Source: Prinia subflava
Lineage: Eukaryota; Chordata; Aves; Passeriformes; Cisticolidae
Reading direction: 5' to 3'
Assembly: GCF_021018805.1 (NCBI RefSeq)
Contig: NC_086259.1
Location: 12,739,001 to 12,803,000 of the forward strand
Length of the DNA stretch: 64,000 bases
In this document: piece after piece, positions 1 through 14,300 of the stretch
How positions within the stretch are numbered: position 1 is the stretch's first letter
How the letters are laid out: each line of letters begins with the position of its first letter
Notes under the pieces: generated by a model
Database searches by the model: none
The model's input: the letters and a program-made list of their open reading frames with translations, nothing else
Told to the model about the DNA's origin: nothing
Program-made: the position numbers and the translations under genes

Positions 1-3000
1 CACCTGGAGGATCACCATGGCAGGAGTAAGAGCCTTGCAACAGCTCAAAACCATGAGTAGCTTTTGATGTGTGACTGGGGAATTGCAAAAAAGTCTCCCA
101 AATAAACCCATTGCTCTGCTTTGATGTGGCAGGGCTCAGGTGCAGATTTAAACATCTCTCTGTGATTCCCAGGCCACCTCTATTCTGCACACAAAGAAAT
201 GCTTAACCTTGCAGGGAATTATGTTTCACACTGCAGTTTGCTGATGCATAAAAATTAACCATTTTTTGCACTGCTATGCTATTTAATAATTTAGTATAAG
301 TATCCAAATATCAGGTTTTCCTCCTACTATTTATTTGACTGTATTTTTCATTGTCTGTAGTAATTCCTGTCCAGAACAGTTGTTTTTAGGGCACTGCAGG
401 AGGAAGGTTCTTCTCTCTTTTAGCAAGGTCTTCTTGTAAGAATTTTGCCTTAAATGCAAGGAGGAAGTTTTGAAGTCAGGATTTACAGCTTTGGGATGGT
501 TGAAGCACAGAGTGATCTTGTATTAACAGCAAGCTGTGCTGTCTTTGTGTTTCATTTTCACTTTAGATCAAATATTTAGAGAGGCTGCTAGTAGCTCATG
601 GGCTTTGACGGGTGTTTGGTAGAGGAAGGTTTGCTGATGTTTTTTAAATCACAGAATGATTAAGGTTGGAGAAGCCCTCTAAGACCACAGAGTGCCCTTG
701 GAGTCTATCACTGTGGTCCCAAGTGCCACATCCACCAGTCTTTTAAATACCTTCACAGAAGCTGATCCCACCACTTTCCTGGACAGTCTGTTCCAATGCT
801 CCACCACCCTTTCTATAAAGAAAATTTTCCTAATATCCAATCTGTGCAACCTGGCTGAAGAAGGGGTCTGCAACAAGGCTGCCTGGGCAATAAACAGAAA
901 TTTTGGGGATCAAGTCATAGAGATCAAAGGTTGGTGGTGTTGCAACCACTTCTCTCTGCACAATCTCCTCTAAAACAGAAATTCTAATTTTGTGTAGCTG
1001 TGTGTACAATGTCACATGTTACACCTAAGAGTTCAAACAAAAAAAAAAGAATGTGGGAGGACTGGGGAGGGGAGACACTAAAGGCATTTTAATGAAGAAA
1101 GAAGTAGATGTTCAGGATGGCAGAGAGGGGATGAGGCTGATGAGAAATGGACAGAGCAACACAAGTGTTTGGATTAGCCTTTGGGAGGGAAAATGAGGCT
1201 GTTTGGGTCAGGAGGCTGCAAGCTCTGCACAGGAACCTGCTGCTTGGCTGTGCTGGCCTGTGCTTGGGGAACTCACAGGGCAGAGACTTTAAATGAGTAA
1301 ATAAATCAAAGGTGCTAAAAAGCTATGGTTGTTCGAAGTCAGTCACCCATTTAATAGCACCAAATATAAAAGGGCAGTCTCAGGTCAACTAAGATAAAAA
1401 ACAACTGAGAGGCAGTGGCAGATGTATGTCTGGAGCTCAGCTGGGTCTGTTGATGGCTGCAAGAGCTTGGAAACAGAGATTTCCTGATGGGGAAGAGTGA
1501 GGGAAGAGAGGTGAAGGTATGTCCCCAGTCCCCTCAGCAGCCACCAGAACAGCAGTGTGCTATCAGCATTATTCTCCTGCCACATCCAAAGCACAGCACT
1601 GTACCAGCCTCTAGGAAGGAAATTAACTCTATCCTAACCAAAAACCAGGACACTCTATCTATTTATTTATTTAATACTGTCTATTTATGGCATATAGCCC
1701 AGAGGCCTGCTCTGTGCTATGACCCTGGCCCTGGTGCACTGCACAACCCTCCAGCCCCTCTTGCCCAGGGGACCCATTGAGAATTCCCACATTGCTCTCA
1801 AAATGAGCTCTTCCCCAGGTGGCTGCTTGCTGCAAGCTCTGCTTTCCTCCCCTGAGTGCCCCAGGCCAGCCCGTGGTGTTGGTGCACACAGGGCTCAGAT
1901 CTCCTGCAGCTCCCGTGCATCACTCCAGAGCTGCAGCACGTGGAGGGGCTGGCTCAGGGCTTCCCGTGTGCTGCTGCTACAGATGGGAAGCAAATGCAAT
2001 GAAATCAGCTATTATTGCCTTTCATCTGCCTTTTAAACTGAGAGCAAATAACTTGGATAGCAAGAGGAAAGCTGGAACAGGTTACCTCCTGTTTTCTGGA
2101 GGCAAATGGTGGCTGGAGAAAGCTTTGTGGACTACAGGCATTTCTGTCTGAATCCTCTTCTAACTGTTTGGGCGATTTTTGCTATAATCTCTATTAAGCA
2201 GCAATTACATTAAACATAGCCAGGCTATTTACACCCTGGGGAGGTCTAATTCCATCCCTTAATTTATAAACAACTAGGAATTTCTTTGGAAGGCATTCCT
2301 AGATACCTGGGATGAAAAGTCTGAATTCAGTATAATGGGTGAGCACACAAACCACCACCCCTTCACACACACATTTAAATCAGGTCATTACAGCAGGGTG
2401 AGAATTATGTGGAAAAAAATACAGTCTTCACAAAAGATAGTGAGAGAAATTGTGTTATGTCAGTCCTGCCTGTTTCCCTACCTACCAGCTTACATTTGAT
2501 AACTACCTATAGCTGCCATTAAAAATCATTTCAAAATTACTTCCAACTCTAGGATGACAAAAGACTTGATTTCATGATAAAAGCTGAGCAGCCTGAGGAA
2601 AATTCTGGCATGCTAATGGACACTGCTTAATGCCCAGGCTATTTCTGATGGGAATGAGGTACAGTTTTCTGACTACAATGGAAATCCCATTTTTCTCCAG
2701 TCCAAGTCCTACAGCGAAGATTCCCAGCCATTGTCTGCTTGGTGCATGCAGAATTATCCATTATCCTAAACAAGAACCAGGCTTTAAGTCATTCCTCAAT
2801 TTCTTACACTGACTGATGTGGTAATTTTGAAATGAAAGTCGATTTCCCCCTGTTTTAATGGAAATGAAAAGGCTAATCCAGTCACAAAAAGGATCCTCAG
2901 TCCTATCAAATGCCATTCACAGATTTTGGGTATGTCCCAGTTTCAGCTGTACCACAAAACTTCATCCTATGCTGCAGAGAGGAAAGGAGAAGTAAAATTG

Positions 3001-6000
3001 GCTAAATATTGTCTTTGATGAAGTCTGTGTTTTGATGAAGACAAAACTTAGCCAAATTCCCAAAGAAGAGATGATCTTTACTCCTGGGGTGACTGACTGG
3101 GGAGGGGCATTGGCTGAATTCTCAAGGGATGTTCTTGCATTTGCTTTGTGCATCCAGTGCTCCCCCAAGGCCTCACCCAGGCACAGGAAGGGAAGACGTT
3201 CTGGGAAGGTTAAAACCCCAAAGTTCTCATTACCACATGGCACAGAGAGGATGGTGATGGTGGAAGAAGAGCTCTGTGTGGCATTTGCCAGCGAGCTCTG
3301 GTGCCCAGCCTGCCCCAAGCTGGGGGCTGTGCCCACGGGAGCTGTCCTGGGGTCACTGGCACAGGATGGAAGACACCACCTCAAAACTGTGCTCATGGCA
3401 AGAAGGCAAAGGAGGGGATCATGCCCAGTACACAGAAAGCATTTATCAAGTTTTTTTCAATGAGTTGACTGGGCAAAACCCCAGATCCTTACGTTCAGTC
3501 CCTCGCTTTGTCTTCTTCCCTGCCAGCCTTTGCATTCCTGTGCCAGCATCACCCCGTAGGTCCCACCAGCATTCCCAGCTGGCATTAGAAATGCACAGGA
3601 GTGTTTCAAACAGGGATTATTCACTGTACATCATTCCCTCTCTCAGGCTATCTGTGCAGATTGCTTGCTGTGGTGCTGACCATCGTGAAAACAGCTGTGC
3701 TGGGCATTAGTTAACTTCCAAAATTTTGGAGTCATTCTGTAAATTTCTTTCACTAGAAAATTACTGTAATTGTAGTAATTTCCTTGTAATGATGTGTGTT
3801 ACATCTCATTAGCAAAGGCGCTGGCAGGGGCTGCGCTCCAGTGGCAGCGGCGCCATCCCTGTTCAGAGCCACCCAAACGTGGCTCCTGTGGCTCTGAGCT
3901 TCAGCCAGGTGAATCAGCAGCCCTGCCTCCAGCTGAGTGCAGCTGTCCCCAGCAGAGCACTGTGAGGATGCAATCGAAGTGGTGGATGATGATTTTGCTG
4001 GCTGCTCTGTACCTGAGTCGCTATTGGGGAGCTGCAGATGATTTTCAGAGCGGGCTGGGTGATGCAGGGGTCACACCCCTTCTTTGCCCACTGGAAAGGC
4101 TCATCACAGATCAGATCTGTGGGGCTGGAGGTAATTTTCCCTAGCAGCCCAGGATGGAAAGCTCAAGCCCATGTTCCCCTTTGTTTAAATGAATAGAGTT
4201 GCTCCTCCTGGCTTCTGAGGGGGCTGGGTGAAGGATTCAGGGTGGAAGCCAATCCCTGTTCTTGCTGGCTCATGTATCTGCACATTCATACCCCCAAGAA
4301 AGAAGAAAAAAATAGATATGCCATTTTTATTCACAGGCCCCAATAAAATCCAATTTACTTACCCATAGCTGTTGGGCACTTGCAAGTAAGCGGAGCTTAG
4401 AGCATTCTAGAACTCACAGAGTAATAAAAGTAAGTAATGAAGTATAGCCATAATAATAGCTAGAAAATATATTCATAATGTATCTGGAAAAGATATGAGC
4501 AGTCTCAACTTCATGTAATTGAAAACAGATTTAGCAAACTCAGGCTCAGAACAGTGACCTTATTTTGTGGCTGCTTTAAGCCATTTGGATCGCTGAGTGA
4601 ATTTCCAGAAACTCGGCCATCAGATTTCCTACACTTTGGATGATTTGTGATCTCAGTTTGATTTTTCCCTGGGCTGCTTTAGTGGGTGAGAACAGCTTGA
4701 TTTTGTGAGTTAGAAGGTGTAAAAGCCACTTCTGGACTCCTCACCTTTTCATGATGGCCAAGGGAGATATAATAACATCCCAGTTGGGGCTTTCTGATGC
4801 GCTCTCTTATGTCCTTCTCTGTTCGGTTGGTTTTAACTTTGATAACTCTGTTGGGGTGGTAATTTGCTTTGGTCTGTGCCTGTGATTGAATTATTTTCAG
4901 AAGCTAGGGTAAAATGAAGATTGCTCTCTCAGGAAGAAATGATGGCAGCATAGCTGTGGCCTGATTATCTCTTTTCTCAGCCGATCAGCACAAGGGAGGC
5001 AATTTCTGGTTAGTGGCACTTGTTCTTGCTGGCAGCCAGGTGTTAACTTCCAGTGCTGGGTTTAGAGGGGAGGGAGGGAGTCAGTGGAAATAGGTTGCCT
5101 GCCTTTAGTATAGTTGCCCAGATAAAAAAGTCACAAATATTTGAGTAGATCCAGATCTCTGGATCTTAAGATCTTTATGATTCAAATCTCTTTGAGATCT
5201 CTTGTTCTTAAAAATAATGGAAACTTTATTTGGTTTTGTAAGATTTGGTAAAGAATCTCAATCTTTCCATTATGCTTCCTGTCAAAAGTACCTCCTCAGG
5301 GTGGGCTGATAGATCCCAGAGCAGCTCTGCAGGGCAGGGCATGGGTGAGGCTGAACCAACTGAGGCTCTGCCTGTGCCTTTGGAGAATTTGCACCTCTTG
5401 AACCCAGCAGCTTTCTGAAAAAAGCTGCTTTCTGGGAGTCTTATCCATTCTCTACTGAGTGCAGACACTTGTGCTGTCAGGAAAAGCTGGGACTGTCCTG
5501 ATAAGGCTCCTCCTGGACCACGGTGTCCCATCAGCTCTTTCTTATCACAGCAGCTGCCAGCCAGGGGACCTGGTGTGGGCACCACTGTGGGCCATCCTCC
5601 TCACCCGGGGGTTTTTAACAGTTTCATTTGAACTGGCAAATCCCAGCCCAGGCTGCTTCCTCTTATCACCCACCCTGAAGTTCCCTGAAGGCATCTTTGC
5701 CTGCAGGGCTCCAGGAACCCAGGCTCTCAGGCTGTTCCACAATTATAGATATGCAGCTCAAGGATTATCTCATAACTCAGAAGGGCTCTTGCTTTGTGTG
5801 TTTCCAGAGAAGTATTCCAGTTTATATTAAATAACGATCAGCTTTAAGCTGGCTGGTACTTGGTGCTGGTGGCTGGGGGGAGATGAAAGTCCTGAGCACT
5901 GCTTGCAAATAAAATTGGTACTTTTATTCAAATTCTGTGGGGTCAGAATACTTTATTCAAGCACTTCTGTGGGGTCTCAAGACAATAAAAATTAAATAAA

Positions 6001-8235
6001 TCTCACTGTCACCTCCTTCTTCCTCTAGATCCTTAAATCATCCTGGTTTTGCATTACTTTGGGCTGTTAAATGCCAACAAAAATTCAGTACATGTTGGTT
6101 TCCAGTGATCTGACCTGTCATGGTAGTTGGTATCTGTCTACCTGTTCTCTCTGGAGACTCTGAGATAGGAGGCAGAGCAGTGCTTTGGCACAGATTTTAA
6201 ACACAGATATTCCAGAGGCTGCAGCAAAAATGCATGCTGGAGCACATTACTAAAAAAAAAAACCTCAAAAAACCCAGAGCAAAACAAATCAAGCAAGACT
6301 AAAATGAAAGACAGAAATTATAAGATATAAACTAGATGTAGGATGTGGATTTTTTGCCTTAAACTTAAAAACACCTTTGTGTTTTTCAGAGTTAAGCAAA
6401 CTGTAAATTCAGATCAAAGTACTCTCCTGAAAAAAACAAACAAAAAAACCACTTCACTTTACAGTTTCTCTTTCCCAGTAAGTTGATTTATGTGACTTTC
6501 CTGGGAATTTATTTCTGCTGCCCTCTGTGTGGAAGGACAGTTTGAAGGTGAACAAGCACTGATTTATGGTTTACAGGTAAAGTGTTCCATATATAAAGAA
6601 CTGTTTAGCCCTTGTGGGATAGAAATGCTGTCATCCTTTTGATCTTGCTACTTGAAGATGTGCATTCATTGCCAGAAGAAACTGAACCTTGATGTTGGCT
6701 GGGATACTGCAGAAAGAGGAGCACTGAGGGGGAAGAGAGGTGGGGGTGAGTGGTGTGGATGGGGCTCCTGCCCTGGGCAGGTTTTCATCTCCTTCAGTGA
6801 CACAATGTCACCCCTGGGGAACCTCCAGGTGACACTGGGGGATGCTGCAAGCAGCAGGTTCTTGCCGAGGTACAGGAGCTTCAGTGTTCTGTAACCAGGA
6901 ACAGAGAGCAGATCTGGGACCCTGAGCTGTGCACGGGTGCTCTGCACCCTGCCTGCTGCAAAAAGGCCACGTTTTAGGGAAGGAATGCAGAAAAACCATA
7001 AAGGCAGCTGGAGCCTCTCTATAGCCACTGTGGTGCTCTGGAAATGGTGCCCTCTTCACCCAGTGCTGCTGTAGACTGTTCTCCTGCTGTGTTCCTTTCA
7101 TAATTGCCAATTAAGTGGGCATCTTAGACTCAGTTTATCACTGTTCTAAATTTGTCTATGCTAGGCAAGGGAAACTGGGTTAGCTTTTGGCAATGCAGGT
7201 ATGTTATAGGAGCAGCAGACTTACTTTGGGGAAGAAAGATTGATGTGTGTGTGGAGAGATGGCTAATTTTGTCCGCTAGCATCATCTCCTGAAAAAGAAA
7301 CAACGGGGTTTATTATTGATTTGATTAAATAATAAATGATACATTCTCCTACCACAAAGCAGGCAGCATTTCCAGTCTGTGACTCTTCTGTGGATATGAA
7401 TGGAAAGATTTTAAATAATATGTGACCTAGGGTAGCTTTTCCCCCCCAGGCACTGCTGCATACCACAGTGTAGTGTCAGCAGCTTGGACAAGAAATGGTA
7501 AATTAAAGTTTCATTAGAGTTTCTTTTGTCTCTCTCCTGTTGCTTTATTGCTGAACTTCACAGGAGCTTCCTCACAGCCAGCTCTGTTCCTGTCTGCAGA
7601 GCAGGAAAAGGCTCCAGATTTATCAGTTAAATGTAAGCCTTTGTCACCTTATCAGTCAGACTTGTGGGAGTCCTTCTTTTAGCCCCATGTACATGAATTT
7701 GGTCATCTCTTCTTGGTCATTTCAGGAGCCTGTAGCAGCCCCAGTACTTAATTAACACTGGGACCAATATATAACAACACAGAAAGTGTATGGCCACATT
7801 TCCACATCAGTGGAATAGCTTCCATTTAACATTTCTGCCCAGAGCAGGGAGATGGACTGGGCTGGAGGGGATGCAGCTGGATGGAGATGGCAGAAGATAC
7901 CACTGGGTCTGTTTTAATTCCAGCCCAGGGTGTTTTCCTATCCAGTAAATGTCCCTTAATGAGTGTCCAGCATCATTTGAGCAATGGGTAGTCAAAAAGC
8001 TCCATAATTTCTTAAATGTAATTCAGTTTTAGGATGAAGCTCACCAGTTTCTCCTCTCTGGGTGTGAGCCATGCTTTGGGTTAACAGCCCAATTTAGCTG
8101 CCAAAGGGCCAGTTTTGCAGAAGCACTTGGAGATAATTTTGGTGTGAATCTTTAAATCAGTAAATAACTCTGGATTTTCAGCCTTGCCCCCCTCACTCTG
8201 CTGTTCCCTAATGGCAGCTGTGTTGCTGTTTGCAG
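1..8235 (+). other. NECAB2 intron, 5' end outside the window
   Basis: It precedes the first visible NECAB2 exon. It holds a CR1 fragment at 645-850 and otherwise unique AT-rich sequence. I searched it for the expected FRRADKN-type exon and did not find one. Confidence 0.75.
645..850 (-). mobile_element. CR1-like LINE 3' fragment
   Basis: It starts with atcacagaatgattaaggtt and continues through the typical CR1 phrases for a loss of reading (ttccaatgctccaccaccct, taaagaaaattttcctaata). The order shows the CR1 3' end at the left, so the element is on the minus strand. It is truncated and non-coding. Recognition is from memory of the CR1 consensus. Confidence 0.8.
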
Positions 8236-8344
8236 ATGATGGGAAGCTGTCCCTGGAGGAGTTCCAGGCCTTCTTCTCTGATGGGACACTCAACGAAGAA
8301 GAACTTGAGAAGCTCTTTCATACCATTGATTCAGACAACACCAA
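8236..8344 (+). CDS. NECAB2: NECAB2 exon: end of EF-hand 1 and start of EF-hand 2
   Basis: The acceptor is tgttgctgtttgcag and the donor gtaagt begins at 8345. The exon starts with the last two bases of an Asp codon, so the first Ca2+ loop begins in the previous exon outside the window. It reads [16 protein letters not shown] through FHTIDSDNT and ends two bases into an Asn codon. The motif D-x-D of EF-hand 2 is present. Confidence 0.95.
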
Positions 8345-11300
8345 GTAAGTTCTGTGTGCTGGCACCCTTCCATTTCAGCATTTGGATCATGGCAGGGGTG
8401 TGCACCAGCAGTGCTTCACTTCTGCACAGGCTGCAGGAATGCAATTTGCAAATCCTTGCAAAATCTCCATTTCTGCTTGGTTTGTGTCTCATCCTGACAC
8501 CACTATGACTTCTTTAGTTCTGGTGGTTTTTTCAGAACATTTCTAGTAGGGCAACTTGACCTTTATGGCATCTGAAATGATGCTTAGCTTAATGTGGGCA
8601 GTTAAATACCTCTTTAACTTTATCTCAAAGCTTTGCTGGGCTATAAAAGGCAGCGGTGTGACTCTCTCTAAGCACAGACCTGTCCTATCTCTGTGAAGTC
8701 TCTGTATCCCCTGCACCTGGACCATGCCTACTTCACTTCCAACCCAAAACATCCCCTGGAAAGCAGTGATTATTCCAGCACTTAAAGATGGCAGAGGAGG
8801 GCTCTGGGGGTGTCCTTAGTTTGATATAACATCAAACTGGAAGCTAAACCTGGCACCTGACTGCTCTCCATGAGCATCAAGTGTCTGCAGGCTGTGCCAG
8901 CCTCTCAAATTAAGTTGACAGATTCATTAGCAGCTGGTGTTTCCCTGCCCCCCGTGTCTTTCTGTCTCTCCCTCAGTGCTCCCTCTGCCTGCCTTGCCTT
9001 TGGTGGGGTCTGAGGTGTTTGTGAGCCCTGGCAGTGTCTGGTGCCAGCAGCATTTGGGGTCTGCCAGAGCTTTTCCAGTAGGAGCCCCCTGCCAGCAGGT
9101 AACAGCAGCACTGGGCACCAGCACAAAGGACACAACCCTGGTGGGTTTCCCCTTTCCAAGGGAAAACTGTCTTCAAAAGCCTGAGTGGTTTTGTCTGTTT
9201 GAAAATATAAATGAAAACCAGCTTTGAGTCATATTCCAGTGTGACTCCTGTTCCTCTGGAGAGAAAAAATCTGTCCAAAAAGCCAAAGAAAAGAGAATCT
9301 GATTTCAAATGAGAAGTCTTGAAGCAAGTGATTGAAAAATAATAATCTGGTTAATCATAAAGCCTTCTGGCAGCAGGCAGATGGAGTTTTGCTCTTGTGA
9401 GTGGTGCATTTTTTGCTACCCATCCAAAAGATCCCCTGGAAAGCAGTGACTGTGCTGGAGGCACCAGCACCAAAGCAGCAGCTGTAAATCATCAGCACAG
9501 TACAGGGACTGCTGAAGAATTTCCAAGGGCAAGGTAAACAAGAGGTTTCTCAAAATGATGTACTTCCAATGTGTGTACTTCCCAAAGTTTATTCCAAGGT
9601 TGAAAATACCAAAGACCAGCTTGGTATTTACCTTTCCCTGAACTAAAGAAAGCTCAGTGATCTTATAACTAAAACTACCTGGGAATGATCCATCCTTTCT
9701 AAAGGCTCTTCTTCCACAGGCACTTCCACAGGCTGCCTCATGCTCTGTGGGTGTATTTATCCAGCTCCCAGGTGGGTTCTCAATAGACTCTGGGACTCGG
9801 GTGCTCACCTGCCTCTGTTCTGAAATCATTTATGGCATTGCCTGAGCTCAGCAGTGCCCACCTGGCCTTTGGGAGGATGCAGGTTGTTCCTGGGCACGTG
9901 GGGATGTTTCTTCTGGTCTCCCTGAAACAGGAAATTGGATTGCAGTCATTTTTGCTCAGGGATTGTGGGGAATTTGCAGCTTGCTCCCAGCCTGAGTGAG
10001 GGATGTCTTCTGAACTGGGCAGAGAGAAAATGTGCCATTTGTAAATCCCATGCAACAGTGCTGCTGGCAAGGAGTCCTGCTGATCAGCTCCCAAGCGTGA
10101 CAAGAGCTCCCACAATTCAGGAGGATTTGTCTTTAGCCAAGCTGGCTTGCTTCAGCCATCAATACCTGTTAGAGACTGGTGCTTGCAGAGAGCAGCAGAG
10201 CATCTGCTCTTCTTGGCTGCAAGGAAAAGCAACGAGTTGGTCACGCTTCCAAGTTAAATCCTTGCATGAATTGGCACTTGTTTATTGATTTAGAAAGCAC
10301 AAATATCTACAATAAATTTACCAAGTTGGGGAAGGAAAATATTCCTTGCTTTTAATCTGCAAGAGCTGTCTCAGTCTTCAGAAAACCTATTCAGAGCCAG
10401 GCCTCCTTCTGCAGAAGTGTTTTTGACTATGACCTGAGTAGTTTGCCTGACTGCAATCCTGTGCCCAGTACAGTCCTTCAAGTCCAAGTCCTGTGTGCTC
10501 TTCAGCTTGCTGTGACTTTTGTTTGTTCCCAATTCACAGGAATTGGCAGCCCTGGGGGGCCTGGCAGGGGGATGCTGCCTCCAGGCACTGGGGCTGCAAT
10601 CCTCGGTGCTGCTGCCACTGAGGAGAAGTGGAGTGGAGCTCTCACTTTTCCATTTTACAGGGGAATGTAGGAACAATATTAACTTTCTCTTTCCCAAAGG
10701 CTGTTTGAATTACAGGTTTTTTTGCTATTTCATGGAAGTTTATTTATTTTTAATTTTTTTGAAACTCTGCTTTATCTCCCCATTTTTTCTCATATTGGCC
10801 ATTGTGTTTGTTTAGTGTGCAAAACCAAGATTGCTATTGAGTTTACATTACAGCAAGAGTAGAAAACGAAGAAAATTATCTTCCTGCTGATTATTAGTAA
10901 TTGCTGCTACCAACCAATTACAAAATGTTGATTCAATTTCCTGGAGTATTTTTAGAATCTGCTTTACTGGAGAGATAAAATGAATGTCTGTACCAGTTTC
11001 TTGACTGGGATTAGCTGGGGAGAGAGTGGAAAAGAGACAAGCTGGGCAGAGGAGTGTGAGGATGAGGTGGGTTGTGGATGAAGGAGCAGCTGTGCTCCTG
11101 AGGTGCTGTGGCTGAAGGAGTCTGTGCTTCTGTCTCAGAGCCCAGAGAGACCCCACTGGCAGCAGGGTGCCCTTAGGAGGATGCTGAACTGGAAAGGGAG
11201 ATTCCAAAACAACCCAGCATTGTTAATGAGCTTTTTCCATTCTCCTTGACTGCCTGGGAAGTGTCTGTGGGGCATTAATGGTGTGGGATGCTGGGCATGG

Positions 11301-14300
11301 TCCTCAAACACCCACCCTGGGTTTTATTAGCAGGTATCTCCATACAAGAGCTGTGCTCTAGATCCCATCATCGCCAATAATTCATCCTGCAGCAGGAACT
11401 TGTAAAATGTGTTTCTCTTGGTGTTTTTTGGCAAAATTATATTCATAAAGCTGCTGTTGCTTAAAAACAGCAAAAAAGTAGCATTTTTCTCTCTGTTGCT
11501 CACACTGCCCTCCTTCTCTCCTCCCAGCTACAGCTGGGGGGCAAGAACAAGACACTGCTGGGTAGTTTTTCACTGGTTTTAGTTGTTATTTTGGGAGGTT
11601 TCAGCAGTGCTCTTTGGGGAGCTGCCTGAAGATTACTGGAGAGATAATGATATGTTACTACTAATACCAAGACTACTGGAACAGCACAAATAATGTGCAA
11701 TACATGTGCATGTGATGTATGGACACATAACTAAATATCTGCTTTTTGTTTAGTGGTAGAAATGGGCTTTAAAAACATTGGATTAATGGTTACCTAGGAA
11801 ATCCAGTTATATTTACAGAGTTATCCACATACTTTCTTACTTTTTCTAACAAGATGTATCAATTTTAAAAGGAAAAAGTCATTGCAGATGTAAAGCCAAA
11901 CAGTTTTAGGCTCACAAATGAACAGATGAAACCCTTTAAGGGTGTTACTGTGATACTGGACAAAGCTTGCTTTGTCTGACTCACAGCTCCCATCTTCTGC
12001 CAGCTCCCTGGGCTGGCACTAACTCCTACTCTGCATCCCCTTGGAAAGAAGAAGCACCTTTGAACCCTTGGGAAAGCACAGGGATGTCACACGTGGCTGT
12101 TGACAAAACAAGTGCAGTCCTTGCAGGGGATTTTAAAACTTCCTTTTCTGTCTTGTACATTTTCCATAGCTGCAGAGGACAATCCTTTGGGGAGAGATCT
12201 GCTCACTGGAGCAGGACTGCTCAGATGAGCTGTACAGGTCCATTCACAAGGAGACAAGGACATGGCATTAGCATTCTGCTGCTCTGTCATTTGTTATCTC
12301 TTCGCTAGGCTTACAGCTATTCTTTTAAAGGCTTTATTCTCCCCCTCTCCCCGGTCTAAATGAGCTCTTCTCTCCAGTGGCAAGCACTAGAAAAGGCTGG
12401 AGTGTGCATGTAGGATAATGAACAGAAGCTTCTCAGAAGCCTTTGCGGCTTCCCCGGGCTGTCACTTTTGCCAGAGGATTGTGCCAAAGGGAGAACTCTG
12501 GAGCTGTGCAGCCTGTCCTGCACCTGGCAGTGCCACCTCCATCCCTGGAGACACTGCCCGGGGCAGGGGGTGCTCCAGAGGGTGATTGCAGGGGATGGAG
12601 GGGAAAACTGATCACGCCAGGGGACACTGAACAACTTCCCTCTGAGATTAGGGAGCCACCTTCCTCCTCTGAGCCCTCAGGTAGCCCAGGGAGCTGTGTT
12701 ATAATTCACATTAGGCTGCAGAGATGCAGGTATGGTCAGGGTAGCTACCAGCCTGTTCAGTTCCAGAGCGGGGGGACAGGGGCAGGGCCACCTCAGGAGC
12801 AAGTAATGATCCTGATGAGCTTCTCTGCCTGCACTAATTAGTCCCAGAGTGGAGCAGGGCAGGTCAGGCCTGAGAACACTCTGCCAGCACCGCTGTGCTG
12901 CTCCCAGCAGTGCATCAGCTCCAGCACTTTGGGGGACCCCCAGTGCCAGTGGGGACAGGTTGGGAGTTTTGGACTGTCCCTGCTTTTACTGACACCATCA
13001 GTTGTGGGTCCAGAAGCTCTCAAAATGGGTCTTATACTTTTCACAGATTGATTTTGATTCTCTGTTACTTTGAATGCATCAATACCCAAAGGTGAAGATG
13101 AGTTTTTCAACACCCTCCTTCCAGCACACAGCCCTGCTCCGGACCTGGACTCGCTCTGGAAAGCAGCCTGCTGTCCTGCTGCTCCAGTCCTTATTTTCCT
13201 CTGGTGGAAGAGGTCTGTTGTCCCTGCTTTGTTTGGATGCCACAATTCCTCCAGGCACTACTGTGAGGTGTTTTTCCTTCCCACTCCCCAGCCCAGCTCT
13301 GGTGTCCTTTGCTGTGAGACATCTCCCTCAGAGAGAATCCCCTGTGACAGCAGCAGTGCTCTGCTGTCTGTGCTTTGCTATGGGTTTCTGCAGTCCAGTC
13401 CTCTCAAACTTGAACAGAGAGTTCTTCTACTTCTTGAGCAAGAACAATGATGATTATGATCGAGTACTTTTTTCCTGGATTGTTTTTCTTTCTCCCCCTC
13501 CCTAATCTTGGCTATTTGCATTGCAAACCTGATTCAGTGGAGTGCTGGGTTTGTCTGAAGCCTGCACACAGAGATGGCTGTGCCCATTGAATTGCTTCAT
13601 CTCTGAATATGGAATGTTCTCAATTAACTCCCTGGGAAATAAACTACGGATGGTTTAATCAGCGAAGATTTTGATTAACTGATTCAAGAGACAGTTCTTG
13701 TCTCTTCTGAAAGGGACAAAATGATTGCACAAAAAATTACATGTCTGGCTCTAATTCCTGGCTCTCAAGAGCATGAGCATTTGGTGGATTTTGTTTATGT
13801 GGAAGATGTTTTTGAGTCCTAGCTTATTCTTCTCTAAACATGTCATTTAAACTATACCATGCTCTATTTTTTTATTTAAGTGAAGAAATTCTTGCTGCCA
13901 TGGCCAGTGCTCAGCATCTGTGTGCTGATAGAGACACAGAACGTCTCAGGCTCACCAAAGAAAAGGGGCTTTAAAAACAAATCACCCAGTGGGAAGGTCA
14001 CTGCAAGAAACACAAAGCTGAAAAACCACACAGAATCTTGTTTGAACTAACATCTGAGAACATTTTTCTATTTCTAATCCTATTTCCCAGGTGTTTTCCC
14101 AGGCAGGCTCTCTGCCTGGTCCCTGGGGAGAGCCTGTCTTGTACGGAGGCAGATTGGCACTGGGAGCAGCAGGCTGGTGTTTACTGCGGAGTGAGAGGAT
14201 TGGAGAGGGTTTATCTGTGCAAATGAAGTGAAGAATTATCACATCAGAGACTTTTCTGGCTGGGAGAGGGGCTCAGCACCTTATTTTTTGGATTGTGCAG

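Noticed and set aside
3794..4144. A possible first exon of NECAB2 (116-codon plus-strand frame)
   Set aside because: It lacks the Ala/Arg-rich NECAB2 N-terminus and the EF-hand 1 start, and it does not end at a donor in the required phase.
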